Under the pieces are notes generated by a model. That model saw nothing but the letters and a program-made list of their open reading frames with translations, was not told the origin of the DNA and ran no database searches. A program made the position numbers and the translations under genes. Of a DNA stretch of 64,000 nt, positions 17,096-25,733 are shown one piece after another. The stretch lies in assembly GCF_001753245.1 (NCBI RefSeq), contig NZ_CP017415.1:3156040-3220039 (forward strand), in the 5' to 3' direction. This stretch comes from Acidihalobacter yilgarnensis. GTDB taxonomy: Bacteria > Pseudomonadota > Gammaproteobacteria > DSM-5130 > Acidihalobacteraceae. Numbering within the stretch: the first letter of the stretch is position 1; the number at the start of each line of letters is the position of its first letter.

Positions 17096-18097
17096 ATGAA
17101 CCGGAAATTTACGATCAAACTCATCGTCAGCCTTCTATTCACCGGCGCCACGCTGGGCGCGAACGTCGCCAGCGCGATGCCCACGATCAGCATCGGTACC
17201 GTGGTCTGGATCGGCTACGCACCACTCTATGTCGCCGAGCATATTCACGCCTTCGAGAAACACGGCGTAAAGGTCAAATTCACCAATTTTTCGGACAACG
17301 CCACCATGCCTGCCGCCGTTGAGGGCGGTGCGATCGACGGCGCCACCCTCACCTACGATCAGGTGTTGCCGGGCGCAACCAAGGGCTGGGATCTGCAGGT
17401 CGCGCTACCCATCGACTACTCCAGCGGCGCCGACGCCATAGTCTCCACCGATGACATCACCCGGATTTCACAGATCAAGGGCAAGGCGATCGCCTACAAC
17501 GCCATGTCGCCCTCGGCCTTTCTGCTCGCCTACGCACTGCAGAAAAACGGCATGAGCCTCAAGGATGTGCACTCGGTCAACATGGACCCCGGCGCCGTCC
17601 CCGCCGCGCTGATTGGTGGCAACGTCAAGATCGGCGTCACGTACCAACCCAGCGTCTCCTCGATCATCAAGGCCGACGGCGGCAAGCGTTTCCACGTCCT
17701 CTTTTCCAGCCGCGAGGCACCCGGCTTGATCACCGACGTCCTGGTGTTCAAACATCGCTACATCGTCAGCCACAAGGCCGAAGTCAAAGGCATCGTCGAG
17801 GGTTACTACGACGGCCTTGCCTACATGAAATCCCACCCGAAACAAGCTGCCGCCTACATCGCCGAAGCCATGGGCATCAAAGCGGACGAGGTACCGGGTC
17901 AGCTCGATGGCATCCATAACCCGACACCCAAGCAGGCTTGGGAGAATTTCAAACGCTCGAAGAAAATCGACTCCTTCTACACCAGTGGCCAAGTGATCGG
18001 CGGTATTTTGATGGCCAACGGGTCCATCAAGAAAATGCCCGATCTCCACGAGACGCTTTATCCGTACTTCGTCGACGCCATCGCTGCTGGCCACTAA
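17096..18097 (+). CDS. ABC transporter periplasmic binding protein (NMT1/SsuA-like)
   Basis: Periplasmic substrate-binding protein of 333 residues with a signal peptide (about residues 1-24, ending ASA) and an NMT1/TauA-like fold beginning TISIGTVVWIGYAPLYVAEH. Such proteins bind small nitrogen or sulfur compounds for import. It is the first gene after the guanidine riboswitch, with AGGAG 8 nt before the ATG at 17096. The open frame runs upstream through the riboswitch, so the longer start is rejected. No permease or ATPase is encoded in this operon; it may share those of the second guanidine-riboswitch operon (52.3-54.1 kb) or other cell components. The ligand is unknown. Confidence 0.9.
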   Translation: MNRKFTIKLIVSLLFTGATLGANVASAMPTISIGTVVWIGYAPLYVAEHIHAFEKHGVKVKFTNFSDNATMPAAVEGGAIDGATLTYDQVLPGATKGWDLQVALPIDYSSGADAIVSTDDITRISQIKGKAIAYNAMSPSAFLLAYALQKNGMSLKDVHSVNMDPGAVPAALIGGNVKIGVTYQPSVSSIIKADGGKRFHVLFSSREAPGLITDVLVFKHRYIVSHKAEVKGIVEGYYDGLAYMKSHPKQAAAYIAEAMGIKADEVPGQLDGIHNPTPKQAWENFKRSKKIDSFYTSGQVIGGILMANGSIKKMPDLHETLYPYFVDAIAAGH

Positions 18098-18132
18098 TCG
18101 GCAATGTGCAGCCATGCAAGGGAGGCATCCTC

Positions 18133-19164
18133 ATGACTTCATTGACACCGAGGTTTGCGGCCTTCGCGCCGCGCGAGCCCGGAGGCACAGCGGTGACCTG
18201 GGCGGCCCTCGCCTACGCAACCCTCGGCTATGCCTTCGGCGTGTGGCTGCTCACCCGACACAACCCCGCGCTCAACGCCATCGGCATCCTACTGACGGCA
18301 CATACGCTGGTGATCGCCGCCTATTTCATCCACGAATTCGCGCACCTGACGATCTTCCGCCAACGTACGATGAACGACCGTTTCGGCACCATGATGACCT
18401 GGATCACGGGCGCCTGCTACGCGCCCTTCGACAACCTGCGGCGCAAGCACCTGCGCCACCACGCCGACCGCGCCGACGTTATTACCTTCGACTACCGTGC
18501 CTTCCTGTTGCGTCTGCCGACACCCTTGCGCCGCATCGTGTTTGCCCTTGAATGGCTACACATACCCGCGGTGGAGCTGATCATGCACGGCTTCGTCGTC
18601 GCCATGCCCTTCATCTCGCCCGAACAGCGCACCAGACGCGGTCGCGTACTCACCATCCTGGCGATACGCCTTACGTTGTTCGCAGCCCTTGGCGGATACG
18701 CTCCTCGGGCGCTGTGGCTCTACGCCATCGCCTATCTGCTGTTTCTCACGGTATTGCGCTTCGCCGACGCCTTCCAGCACACCTACGAAGCCTACCCGCT
18801 GCTCGCCAGCGGCAAGCCGCCAGACATGCCCCCGCGCGACCGCGAATACGAATACCGCAACACATACTCCAATCTGGTATCGGTACACCATCCCTGGCTC
18901 AACCTGCTGACACTGAACTTCGTCTACCACAACGCACATCATGCCCGCGCCAGCGTGCCCTGGTTCCGTTTGCCGATGCTGCATCGCGAGCTTTACGGCG
19001 AACACAACCCTCAGGTATTGCCCATGCGCGAATTGATGCGCAGTTATCACCGCAACCGCCTCGCGCGCCTGCTCGGTGATGGCTATGGGGAAGTCACTGA
19101 GGGGCCGGGACGGGCCGACGGATTCATCGGCGCCGTCGGCGTTTCCTTTCTCACGGCGGTCTGA
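18133..19164 (+). CDS. fatty-acid-desaturase-fold membrane di-iron enzyme
   Basis: Integral membrane protein of 343 residues with four or more hydrophobic segments and the three histidine boxes of the desaturase/hydroxylase superfamily: HEFAH (HxxxH), HLRHH and HNAHH (both HxxHH). The family uses O2 and a di-iron centre to desaturate or hydroxylate substrates. GGAGG lies 7 nt before the ATG at 18133. It lies in a guanidine-controlled operon with hydrolases of nitrogen compounds, so I infer that it may oxidise a guanidino- or amide-containing compound, perhaps an alkyl side chain, rather than a lipid. The actual substrate is unknown. Confidence 0.85.
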   Translation: MTSLTPRFAAFAPREPGGTAVTWAALAYATLGYAFGVWLLTRHNPALNAIGILLTAHTLVIAAYFIHEFAHLTIFRQRTMNDRFGTMMTWITGACYAPFDNLRRKHLRHHADRADVITFDYRAFLLRLPTPLRRIVFALEWLHIPAVELIMHGFVVAMPFISPEQRTRRGRVLTILAIRLTLFAALGGYAPRALWLYAIAYLLFLTVLRFADAFQHTYEAYPLLASGKPPDMPPRDREYEYRNTYSNLVSVHHPWLNLLTLNFVYHNAHHARASVPWFRLPMLHRELYGEHNPQVLPMRELMRSYHRNRLARLLGDGYGEVTEGPGRADGFIGAVGVSFLTAV

Positions 19165-19166
19165 GT

Positions 19167-19919
19167 ATGCAGATCGATCTGAGTGGCAAGACCGTACTGG
19201 TCACCGGCGCTGCCAGCGGTATCGGCCGCGCCACTGCGCTGGCCTTCGGCGAGGCCGGCGCACGGGTCGCCGTCAATCACCTCGGTCGGCGTAGGGAGGC
19301 TGAAGCGGTCGTCGCCTACCTGCGCGAGCGCGGGGTCCGCGCGATCGCTTGCAAGGCAGACGTCACCGACCGGAGACAGATCGATGCCATGATCGACGCC
19401 GCCACAGCCGCGCTCGACGGCATCGACATGCTGATCAACAATGCCGGCATCGTGCTCGAACGCCCGTTTCTCGATATGCGCGAAGACGAATGGGATCGCG
19501 TGATCAATACCGATCTCAAGGGTGTATTCCTATGCTGCCAGGCCGTACTACCCGCGATGGTCGCGCGCGGACACGGTTGCATCATCAACATCGCGTCCGA
19601 GCTGGGTTACCTCGGACGCGCAGGTTATACCGCCTACACCAGCGCCAAGGCCGGCGTGATCGCCCTGACCCGCTCGCTGGCGCGCGAATTCGCGCCGGCA
19701 ATCCGCATCAACGCCATCGCCCCCGGACCGGTGGCTACCGAAATGCTTGACCCCGCGCTGATGAGCCCAGCCGTCATCGCCCACGAGGTCGACATTCCCA
19801 TGGGACGACTGGGACGCCCCGAGGAAATCGCCACTACGGCCGTCTTTCTCGCCTCGACGCACGCAGCTTTTTACTGCGGTCAAACCCTCGGCCCCAATGG
19901 CGGCGCCTTGATGACCTGA
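19167..19919 (+). CDS. short-chain dehydrogenase/reductase
   Basis: Classical NAD(P)-dependent SDR of 250 residues: cofactor motif TGAASGIG near residue 12, NNAG at about residues 91-94, catalytic Ser in NIASELG, and YTSAK supplying Tyr and Lys. The C-terminus FYCGQTLGPNGGALMT matches the family. The ATG follows the desaturase stop by 2 nt, so the pair is translationally linked. It could oxidise an alcohol made by the di-iron enzyme. Neither substrate nor cofactor preference can be read with certainty. Confidence 0.93.
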   Translation: MQIDLSGKTVLVTGAASGIGRATALAFGEAGARVAVNHLGRRREAEAVVAYLRERGVRAIACKADVTDRRQIDAMIDAATAALDGIDMLINNAGIVLERPFLDMREDEWDRVINTDLKGVFLCCQAVLPAMVARGHGCIINIASELGYLGRAGYTAYTSAKAGVIALTRSLAREFAPAIRINAIAPGPVATEMLDPALMSPAVIAHEVDIPMGRLGRPEEIATTAVFLASTHAAFYCGQTLGPNGGALMT

Positions 19920-19942
19920 GCCCGTCCCACCAGGAGACACGC

Positions 19943-20713
19943 ATGACCGAAGTCCGCATGGAACGCATGAGCTGGGTGGAATACCGCCGCCGGATCGACG
20001 CCGCGGAACCGGTCGTGTTCCTACCCTGCGGCTCGCTCGAACAGCACGGCCCACACCTCCCGCTGGGTGTCGACGCACTACTGTCGACCGCCGTGGCCTG
20101 CGAAGCCGCACGACGCACCGGCGGCATCGTCGCGCCAGCACTTTCTTACGGCTACAAGTCCCAGCCGCGCTGCGGCGGCGGCCAACACTTCCCCGGCACC
20201 ACCAGCCTTGACGGTGACCATTTGAGCCAGCTCGCGCGCGACGTGATCCGCGAGTTCGCGCGGCACGGCGTGCGCAAACTCGCGCTGATCGACGGTCACT
20301 ACGAAAACCAATGGTTCCTGATCGAAGGCATCGACCTCGCCCTGCGCGACCTTGGACATGACTGCGGCCTGCGCGTGCTGCGCACCGAATACTGGGACTT
20401 CTGTACGGAAGACGTGCTCCGCGAGGTCTCCCCCGATGGCTTCCCCGGCTTCGCCCTGGAGCACGCCGCGGTGATCGAAACCTCGCTGATGCTCCACTTC
20501 CATCCCGAGCTGGTCCGACCGGACCTCATCCCCGACGACGACGCGGCGAACTTCCCGCCCTACGACCTCTATCCGCCAGAAACCGAACGTGTACCGGCCT
20601 CGGGCGTACTTTCGTCTGCCCGAGGTGCAACGGCTGCCAAGGGCGAGCATCTGGCCGAAGTGGTTTGTAGCGGCCTTGCCGACGCCGTACGTGTGGCCTT
20701 TGACCCGCCATGA
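19943..20713 (+). CDS. creatininase (creatinine amidohydrolase family)
   Basis: Family enzymes hydrolyse cyclic or linear amides; the type enzyme opens creatinine to creatine. The 256 residues align by eye along their whole length with Pseudomonas creatininase: metal ligands in GSLEQHG (Glu33, His35) and GVD (Asp44), then YGYKSQ, GGGQHFPGTTSLDG, GHYEN (His119, Glu121), YWDF and ETSLML. This likeness covers substrate-site segments as well as metal ligands, so a cyclic guanidino compound is a reasonable substrate guess. The gene lies 23 bp after the SDR and overlaps the next gene by ATGA. No creatinase or sarcosine oxidase gene is nearby. Confidence 0.9.
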   Translation: MTEVRMERMSWVEYRRRIDAAEPVVFLPCGSLEQHGPHLPLGVDALLSTAVACEAARRTGGIVAPALSYGYKSQPRCGGGQHFPGTTSLDGDHLSQLARDVIREFARHGVRKLALIDGHYENQWFLIEGIDLALRDLGHDCGLRVLRTEYWDFCTEDVLREVSPDGFPGFALEHAAVIETSLMLHFHPELVRPDLIPDDDAANFPPYDLYPPETERVPASGVLSSARGATAAKGEHLAEVVCSGLADAVRVAFDPP

Positions 20714-21378
20714 CGGCACCCCCCGCACCGCTGCACGGCACCGCCCTGCTGGTGATCGACATGCAGCGCGACTTCTGCGAACCCGAGGGTTACGCCGCGC
20801 ACGTCGGCCTGGACATCGCACGCCTACGTCAGCCGATCCAGAATATTGCACGGCTACTGGCAGCGGCACGCAGACAGGGGCTGACCCGGGTATACACACG
20901 AGAGGGCCATCGCCCCGATCTTGCCGATCTGACAGCCGCCAAACGCGAGCGCTGCGCGATGGCGGGTGCACCGATCGGCAGTCCTGGTCCACTCGGCCGA
21001 CTGCTGATCCGCGGCGAATACGGTCACGGCATTATCGACGCACTCGCACCGCTGACGGGCGAGGCGGTGGTCGACAAGCCCGGCTACGATGCCTTCCACG
21101 CGACCGGGCTCGCACGGTTGCTGGATGACGCCGGTATCCGTCATCTCATTCTCACCGGCGTCACCATGGACGTCTGCGTGCATTCCACGCTACGCGCGGC
21201 CGTAGATCGGGGCTACCGTTGCACCACGGTCGCCGACGCCTGCGCCGCGACCGACCCCACGCTGCATGCCGCCGCGCTTGCCATGATCGGCGGCGAGGGC
21301 GGTATCTTCGGCACCGTAATCGACACCGACGCCCTGCTACGCATCTGGCAGATGCCCTCACCGGGAGAAACCGCATGA
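20710..21378 (+). CDS. isochorismatase-fold cysteine amidohydrolase
   Basis: Cysteine hydrolase of 222 residues with the complete Asp-Lys-Cys triad: Asp in LVIDMQRDF, Lys in VVDKPGYDAF and Cys in TGVTMDVCVHSTLR. Relatives with this triad include N-carbamoylsarcosine amidase, biuret hydrolase and ureidoacrylate hydrolase, all of which cleave C-N bonds of carbamoyl compounds. The start overlaps the creatininase stop (ATGA), and the stop overlaps the next start, so the three hydrolases are translated as a coupled set. A carbamoyl or guanylated amine is therefore a plausible substrate. Confidence 0.92.
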   Translation: MTAPPAPLHGTALLVIDMQRDFCEPEGYAAHVGLDIARLRQPIQNIARLLAAARRQGLTRVYTREGHRPDLADLTAAKRERCAMAGAPIGSPGPLGRLLIRGEYGHGIIDALAPLTGEAVVDKPGYDAFHATGLARLLDDAGIRHLILTGVTMDVCVHSTLRAAVDRGYRCTTVADACAATDPTLHAAALAMIGGEGGIFGTVIDTDALLRIWQMPSPGETA

Positions 21379-22157
21379 CTCAGGCCACCCGCCTCATCCC
21401 CCTGCTCACCGGCATCCACCGCTATGAAAAAACCCTGTCCACGCGTCATCGAGGACACGGAGAATTCATCGAGGCACCGATTCTCGCCTATCTCATCGAG
21501 ACCGCGCAGGGCCGCATTCTTTACGACGTCGGCTGCGATTACGCCAAGCTCAGCGAGCCGGCCCTACGCGCGCGGCACTACGACGACGCTGCCTTCCCCT
21601 TCGGCCCACCGGTGATGCGCGAGGAGGATCGTCTACCCAATCGCCTCGCCCGCCTCGGCCTGGCCCCCGAGGACATCGACCTCGTGTTCGTCGGGCACCT
21701 GCACTTCGACCACGCCGGTGGCCTGTGCGAGGTCTGCGGTGCGGAGATTCACGTACACCGGCGTGAATGGGAGGCCGCGCGTGCACAAGCCGATGAGGCC
21801 TATTTTCAGGACGATTTCGCCGGTGACTACCGCTGGCGCTACGCGGAAGGTGAATACGAGCTGGTCCCCGGTGTTCGCGCGATCGAGAGTCCCGGCCACA
21901 CCGCAGGACACATGTCACTCTACGTCGAACTACCCAAGGGCGCGCCGATCATCCTTGCCGGCGATGCAGCGGACCTGACCGAAAATCTGGAACAGGAAAT
22001 CGCCCCTGGCCTGTGCTGGCAGGAGCGCGAGGATATGGCGTTGGCGAGCATCCGTAAGCTCAAACGCACGGCACGTGAAACCGGTGCCGTACTATGGCCC
22101 AATCACGACATGGCCTTCTGGCGCAGCCGCAAGCCATTTCCCGCGTTTTATGAATAA
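21375..22157 (+). CDS. metallo-beta-lactamase-fold hydrolase (lactonase-like)
   Basis: A 260-residue metallo-hydrolase with the di-metal motif HLHFDHAGG, a following His in SPGHTAGH and an Asp in LAGDAADL, most like N-acyl-homoserine-lactonase-type enzymes. The start ATG at 21375 overlaps the preceding stop (ATGA). In this operon it may open a lactone or lactam ring or hydrolyse an ester intermediate; the family also includes quorum-quenching enzymes, which would make less sense here. It is the last gene of the riboswitch operon; the next gene is on the opposite strand, ending at 22190. Confidence 0.88.
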   Translation: MTQATRLIPLLTGIHRYEKTLSTRHRGHGEFIEAPILAYLIETAQGRILYDVGCDYAKLSEPALRARHYDDAAFPFGPPVMREEDRLPNRLARLGLAPEDIDLVFVGHLHFDHAGGLCEVCGAEIHVHRREWEAARAQADEAYFQDDFAGDYRWRYAEGEYELVPGVRAIESPGHTAGHMSLYVELPKGAPIILAGDAADLTENLEQEIAPGLCWQEREDMALASIRKLKRTARETGAVLWPNHDMAFWRSRKPFPAFYE

Positions 22158-22189
22158 ATCCGGCAGGAGCCCACAACCAGCCGATGCCT

Positions 22190-24292
22190 TCAGGCTTCCA
22201 CAGACTTTAAATTGCGTGAGCGGCTACGCAGAACTTCCAGGCCATAGGCAAGGTTCGCGCTCAGCTCGTCGAGCAACACCAGCTCCTGTTCATCAAATTT
22301 ACCCGGTTTTTCGCTGTAAAGCGTGATCGCACCAAGCACCCCGTTTTCACCGATCAATGGCAAGGCGGCGAGGGACGCGAAGCCACGTTCAAGCACACGT
22401 TGTGCCCACGCCTCGGTACCGCCCATCTCAAGTAAATCATCCACCACGCATACCCGCCGCTCGCGCATCGCATGATTATGGGGAAGCCGATCCTGCGCCG
22501 GCTCGCTGCTTGATGCGGCCAACGCGACGAAGGTGCTATCCGCGCCAAGATAAGCGGCAACACGCACCGGCTCATCCGGCCGCTCGGGGTCGATCAGACC
22601 GATCCAGGCACAGGCATATCGATCTCCCTCAACTAGCCCTTCACAGATACCGTGCACCCATTCGGATTCGCTGGTCGCACGCGCCAACAAGCGGTCGTGA
22701 CTGTGCAGAAGGTTCAGTGCGCGAGTGGCGCGTGCCAGTTGCGCCTCGTGCTGCTTGCGCTCCGTGATATCGGTCATCAGACCATGCAGCGCCACGATTT
22801 GGCCTGTTCCGTCGCGCTCCCAACTACCGCGATCCTCGATCCAAACGACCGTTTGGCCGTCGCGATGCAGCGCACGATAATTCACGACGAAATCCTTACC
22901 GGCCTTCTTCGCGTCACCGATCTCCCCGATGATTCGCTCACGATCCTCATCCAGAATCAGCTTCCCGCGCAACCCCGGATCGGCGGCAAAATCCTCGGCA
23001 ATAAAGCCCAGCAAGGGCTCCGCGGCCGGGCTGACATAAGTCAGGCGCAGTCCTTGCGACGAAGCCGAATAAAGAATGCCGGGCACCGTATCGACGATAC
23101 TCTGGATGCGATTTTTTGCAGAAAGCAGCTGCGCCTCGTGTGCTTGCAGATGCACGGCCATCGCATTGAAACTGGCGGCGAGCTTGCCTACCTCGTCGCG
23201 ACCACCGTAGTGCAGCCGCTCGCGAAAATCACCGCGCCCAATGTGTTCGGCCATGCGTGCCAGACGAGCCAGCGGTCGCGTCAGTCGATACCCGAACATC
23301 GCCAAGGTCAACGCCAGGATGGCCAGTACTCCGGTCACGATCATGACGGTCCGCCACGCCAGCCGCCGCGCGGGTGCAAAAATAGCGGTCTCCGGTTGCT
23401 CGATCACCAGCCCCCAGCCCAAGCTCGGGAAGCGACCATCCGCCAATACCATGTGCGTTGATAACATAGCCCGGCCATCGGCATCCTGGGTACGCACCAC
23501 CTCATTTCGACCGACACCCGCTATCTGCTGCATGATGTCGTGCCGCTCAAAGTCGGCACTGTGCGCATCGCTCATCACCCCGCCTTTCGCGGCGATGGCA
23601 TGCCCCGCCGCATCGAGCAGATAAATCCCCCCATCCGGCGGTGCTGCACGTTCGACGAGACTCGCGATCGTGGACCAGCGATACTGCGCCAGTATCACGC
23701 CGATGACCAATCCCTCGTCCTGCTCGCCACGAGCCTCGCCGCCTTCGTCCCGCTCGCCTCCGGGCGGCTCACCCTCGCGCTCACGTATCGGCATTGCGAA
23801 AATCAACGTCCGCTCCCCGCCCGGCTGCGCCTCGATCAAGCCGGAGTTGTAGAAACGTCCGCTCAAGGCCACTCTGAACGCGTCGGCAATCATGGGGTTG
23901 TTCAGGCTGCGAATCGCCGTGTAGGGATCCGTCGTCAACAGGAATGTCCCCTTGCGATCGAACACCGTCAAGCCATGCCAGGGCCCCGTATATTCGGCAC
24001 GCTCGCGCAGCTCGTTCTGCAGGAGCTGGGTATTCTGCGCCGTACGATAGGCTGGCGAAGCGACGTAGACCTTGAGAAATTCACTCCCGGCCAAGATACG
24101 CATATCGCGCCGCGCATAGCTCAATGCATCATCGATCTTGGCAAGAACGCCATGCGACGTGGTCAGCTGAACCTCGACCACGTCGTGCTCCAGCAGCGTG
24201 CTGACCTGACGGTAGGTCAACACGCCGAGAATACCCGCGGTCATCACGGTCGCGATCCCCACCATCAGGCCGAATTTGGCACCCAGTCTCAT
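22190..24292 (-). CDS. membrane sensor: Cache-HAMP-PAS-GAF without output domain
   Basis: Protein of 700 residues: transmembrane segment near residues 8-28, a periplasmic Cache-like sensing domain with an odd Gly/Glu-rich insert (about residues 170-195), a second transmembrane segment near 310-335, HAMP (RLTRPLARLARMAEHIGRGDF), PAS with PAC (about 385-520, ending DITERKQ), and a GAF domain that ends at the C-terminus (DEQELVLLDELSANLAYGLE). No kinase, GGDEF, EAL or methyl-accepting domain follows, so it lacks an obvious output. Its 3' end faces the riboswitch operon. It may signal through protein contact, or it may have lost its C-terminal module. Confidence 0.85.
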   Translation of the reverse strand: MRLGAKFGLMVGIATVMTAGILGVLTYRQVSTLLEHDVVEVQLTTSHGVLAKIDDALSYARRDMRILAGSEFLKVYVASPAYRTAQNTQLLQNELRERAEYTGPWHGLTVFDRKGTFLLTTDPYTAIRSLNNPMIADAFRVALSGRFYNSGLIEAQPGGERTLIFAMPIREREGEPPGGERDEGGEARGEQDEGLVIGVILAQYRWSTIASLVERAAPPDGGIYLLDAAGHAIAAKGGVMSDAHSADFERHDIMQQIAGVGRNEVVRTQDADGRAMLSTHMVLADGRFPSLGWGLVIEQPETAIFAPARRLAWRTVMIVTGVLAILALTLAMFGYRLTRPLARLARMAEHIGRGDFRERLHYGGRDEVGKLAASFNAMAVHLQAHEAQLLSAKNRIQSIVDTVPGILYSASSQGLRLTYVSPAAEPLLGFIAEDFAADPGLRGKLILDEDRERIIGEIGDAKKAGKDFVVNYRALHRDGQTVVWIEDRGSWERDGTGQIVALHGLMTDITERKQHEAQLARATRALNLLHSHDRLLARATSESEWVHGICEGLVEGDRYACAWIGLIDPERPDEPVRVAAYLGADSTFVALAASSSEPAQDRLPHNHAMRERRVCVVDDLLEMGGTEAWAQRVLERGFASLAALPLIGENGVLGAITLYSEKPGKFDEQELVLLDELSANLAYGLEVLRSRSRNLKSVEA

Positions 24293-24448
24293 GACTCATT
24301 CCCCAGCTACCGTGCGATGCCGTGTACACAAACCGTCTGGCAAGCGTCATTCGAATGATTGATTGGTCAGACTGAGCCTAATACCCCGCAGGCCAACTTG
24401 CCACCGACCGGACGCTCCGGCGGCGACAATATGGACGAACAAACGTTA

Positions 24449-24841
24449 TCAACGTGTGCCCGATACCCGCGTTGCGGTAATTTCCACCTCGACGAGCATT
24501 TCCGGGTCAAGAAAGGGCAGCACATGCAGCAGCGTCAGCGCGGGGCGGATCTCGCCAAACACTTCGCCATGCGCCCGACCCGCCTCCTGCCATTGGGCGA
24601 TATCGGTCACGTAGAGCCGGCTCTGCACCACGTCCTCGAAGCCGAACCCAGCCTCGGCCAATACCTTGCCCAGCTTCTGCAGGATGTACTGTGTCTGCGC
24701 GTACAGATCGCCGCCGACGATCTTGCCGTCCGGTCCACTCGCCGCCGTGGCCGACACATACAGTGTTTCGCCGACCTGTACTGCGCGCGAATAACCAATG
24801 GATTGTTCCCAACTCGAACCCGACGTATACAGCTTGCGCAT
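24449..24841 (-). CDS. RidA/YjgF-family protein
   Basis: About 130 residues of the Rid family, small trimeric proteins that hydrolyse reactive enamine/imine intermediates of amino-acid metabolism. The family start (KLYTSGSSWEQSIGYSRAV), the conserved Arg in the IRPALTLLHVLPF region and the ending LVEVEITATR are present. The ATG at 24841 has GGAG about 9 nt upstream. The gene is divergent from the GNAT gene. Whether it belongs to the core RidA group or to another Rid subgroup cannot be decided by eye. Confidence 0.88.
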   Translation of the reverse strand: MRKLYTSGSSWEQSIGYSRAVQVGETLYVSATAASGPDGKIVGGDLYAQTQYILQKLGKVLAEAGFGFEDVVQSRLYVTDIAQWQEAGRAHGEVFGEIRPALTLLHVLPFLDPEMLVEVEITATRVSGTR

Positions 24842-25001
24842 ATTGCCAATCTCCCATGATGAATTGCCTCGACCCGGCTGCGCCATCGGCGACCGAACTC
24901 ACCAGTGTAATACCTGCGACCTGCGATTTGCCTTGGTGCACGCATGTCATATACGCACGGATATACTCGGCACACACCTCGACATCTTGCGGAGAACGGG
25001 C

Positions 25002-25562
25002 ATGCCGGACCCGACGCTGCTGACCACGCGCCTCTTGCTGCGCGCCTTTAACCATGCGGATGCGCCAGACGTGCAACGTCTGGCGGGCGACCGCGCCATC
25101 GCCGACACCACCCTGAACGTACCCCATCCCTATGAAGTGGGCATGGCCGAGGCCTGGATCGCCGGCCACGATGCCGCCCTCAAATCGGGCCATCTACAGA
25201 ATTTCGCCATCACCCTGCGCGAGGGCGGCACACTGATCGGCGCCATCGGCCTGACCATAGAGCCACGCTTCGAGCGCGCCGAATTAGGTTACTGGATCGG
25301 CCGACCGTATTGGGGGCGAGGTTATTGTACCGAGGCCGGCAAGGCCGTGTTGCGCCATGGCTTTATCGAACGGGGTTTAAACCGCATCCACGCCTCTCAC
25401 TTCGTCCGCAATCCCGCATCCGGCCGGATGTTGGACAAGCTCGGCCTGCAACCGGAGGGCATGCTGCGCCAGCACGCCCGGCGCTGGGAAGACTATGAAG
25501 ATCTCATCTTATACGGCCTGCTACGTCAGGACTGGTCTGCTGCGCTCGACACAGCACGCTAA
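25002..25562 (+). CDS. GNAT-family N-acetyltransferase (RimJ/RimL-like)
   Basis: Acetyl-CoA-dependent N-acetyltransferase of 186 residues. The sequence begins TRLLLRAF and has the acetyl-CoA-binding region ELGYWIGRPYWGRGYCTEA, followed by GLNRIHASHFVRNPASGRMLDKLG, which is typical of RimJ/RimL-type enzymes acting on ribosomal proteins or small molecules. The ATG at 25002 is preceded by GGAG with 7-nt spacing; the open frame upstream overlaps the divergent RidA gene and is rejected. The substrate is unknown. Confidence 0.9.
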   Translation: MPDPTLLTTRLLLRAFNHADAPDVQRLAGDRAIADTTLNVPHPYEVGMAEAWIAGHDAALKSGHLQNFAITLREGGTLIGAIGLTIEPRFERAELGYWIGRPYWGRGYCTEAGKAVLRHGFIERGLNRIHASHFVRNPASGRMLDKLGLQPEGMLRQHARRWEDYEDLILYGLLRQDWSAALDTAR

Positions 25563-25733
25563 ACGCCTCGCGCGCTTCAGTATGAGAATTGCCGGCCGAT
25601 AACCGCTATATATTCATTATGGTCGCCGGACCCATCGTGCCAAGATGCCCGACAACCGTATCGGGCCCAACAGAACAATTCCGGTTCCGGACTGCAGCGC
25701 AGGCGAATGGCTTGGACGAGCTGCGGAGAGGGT

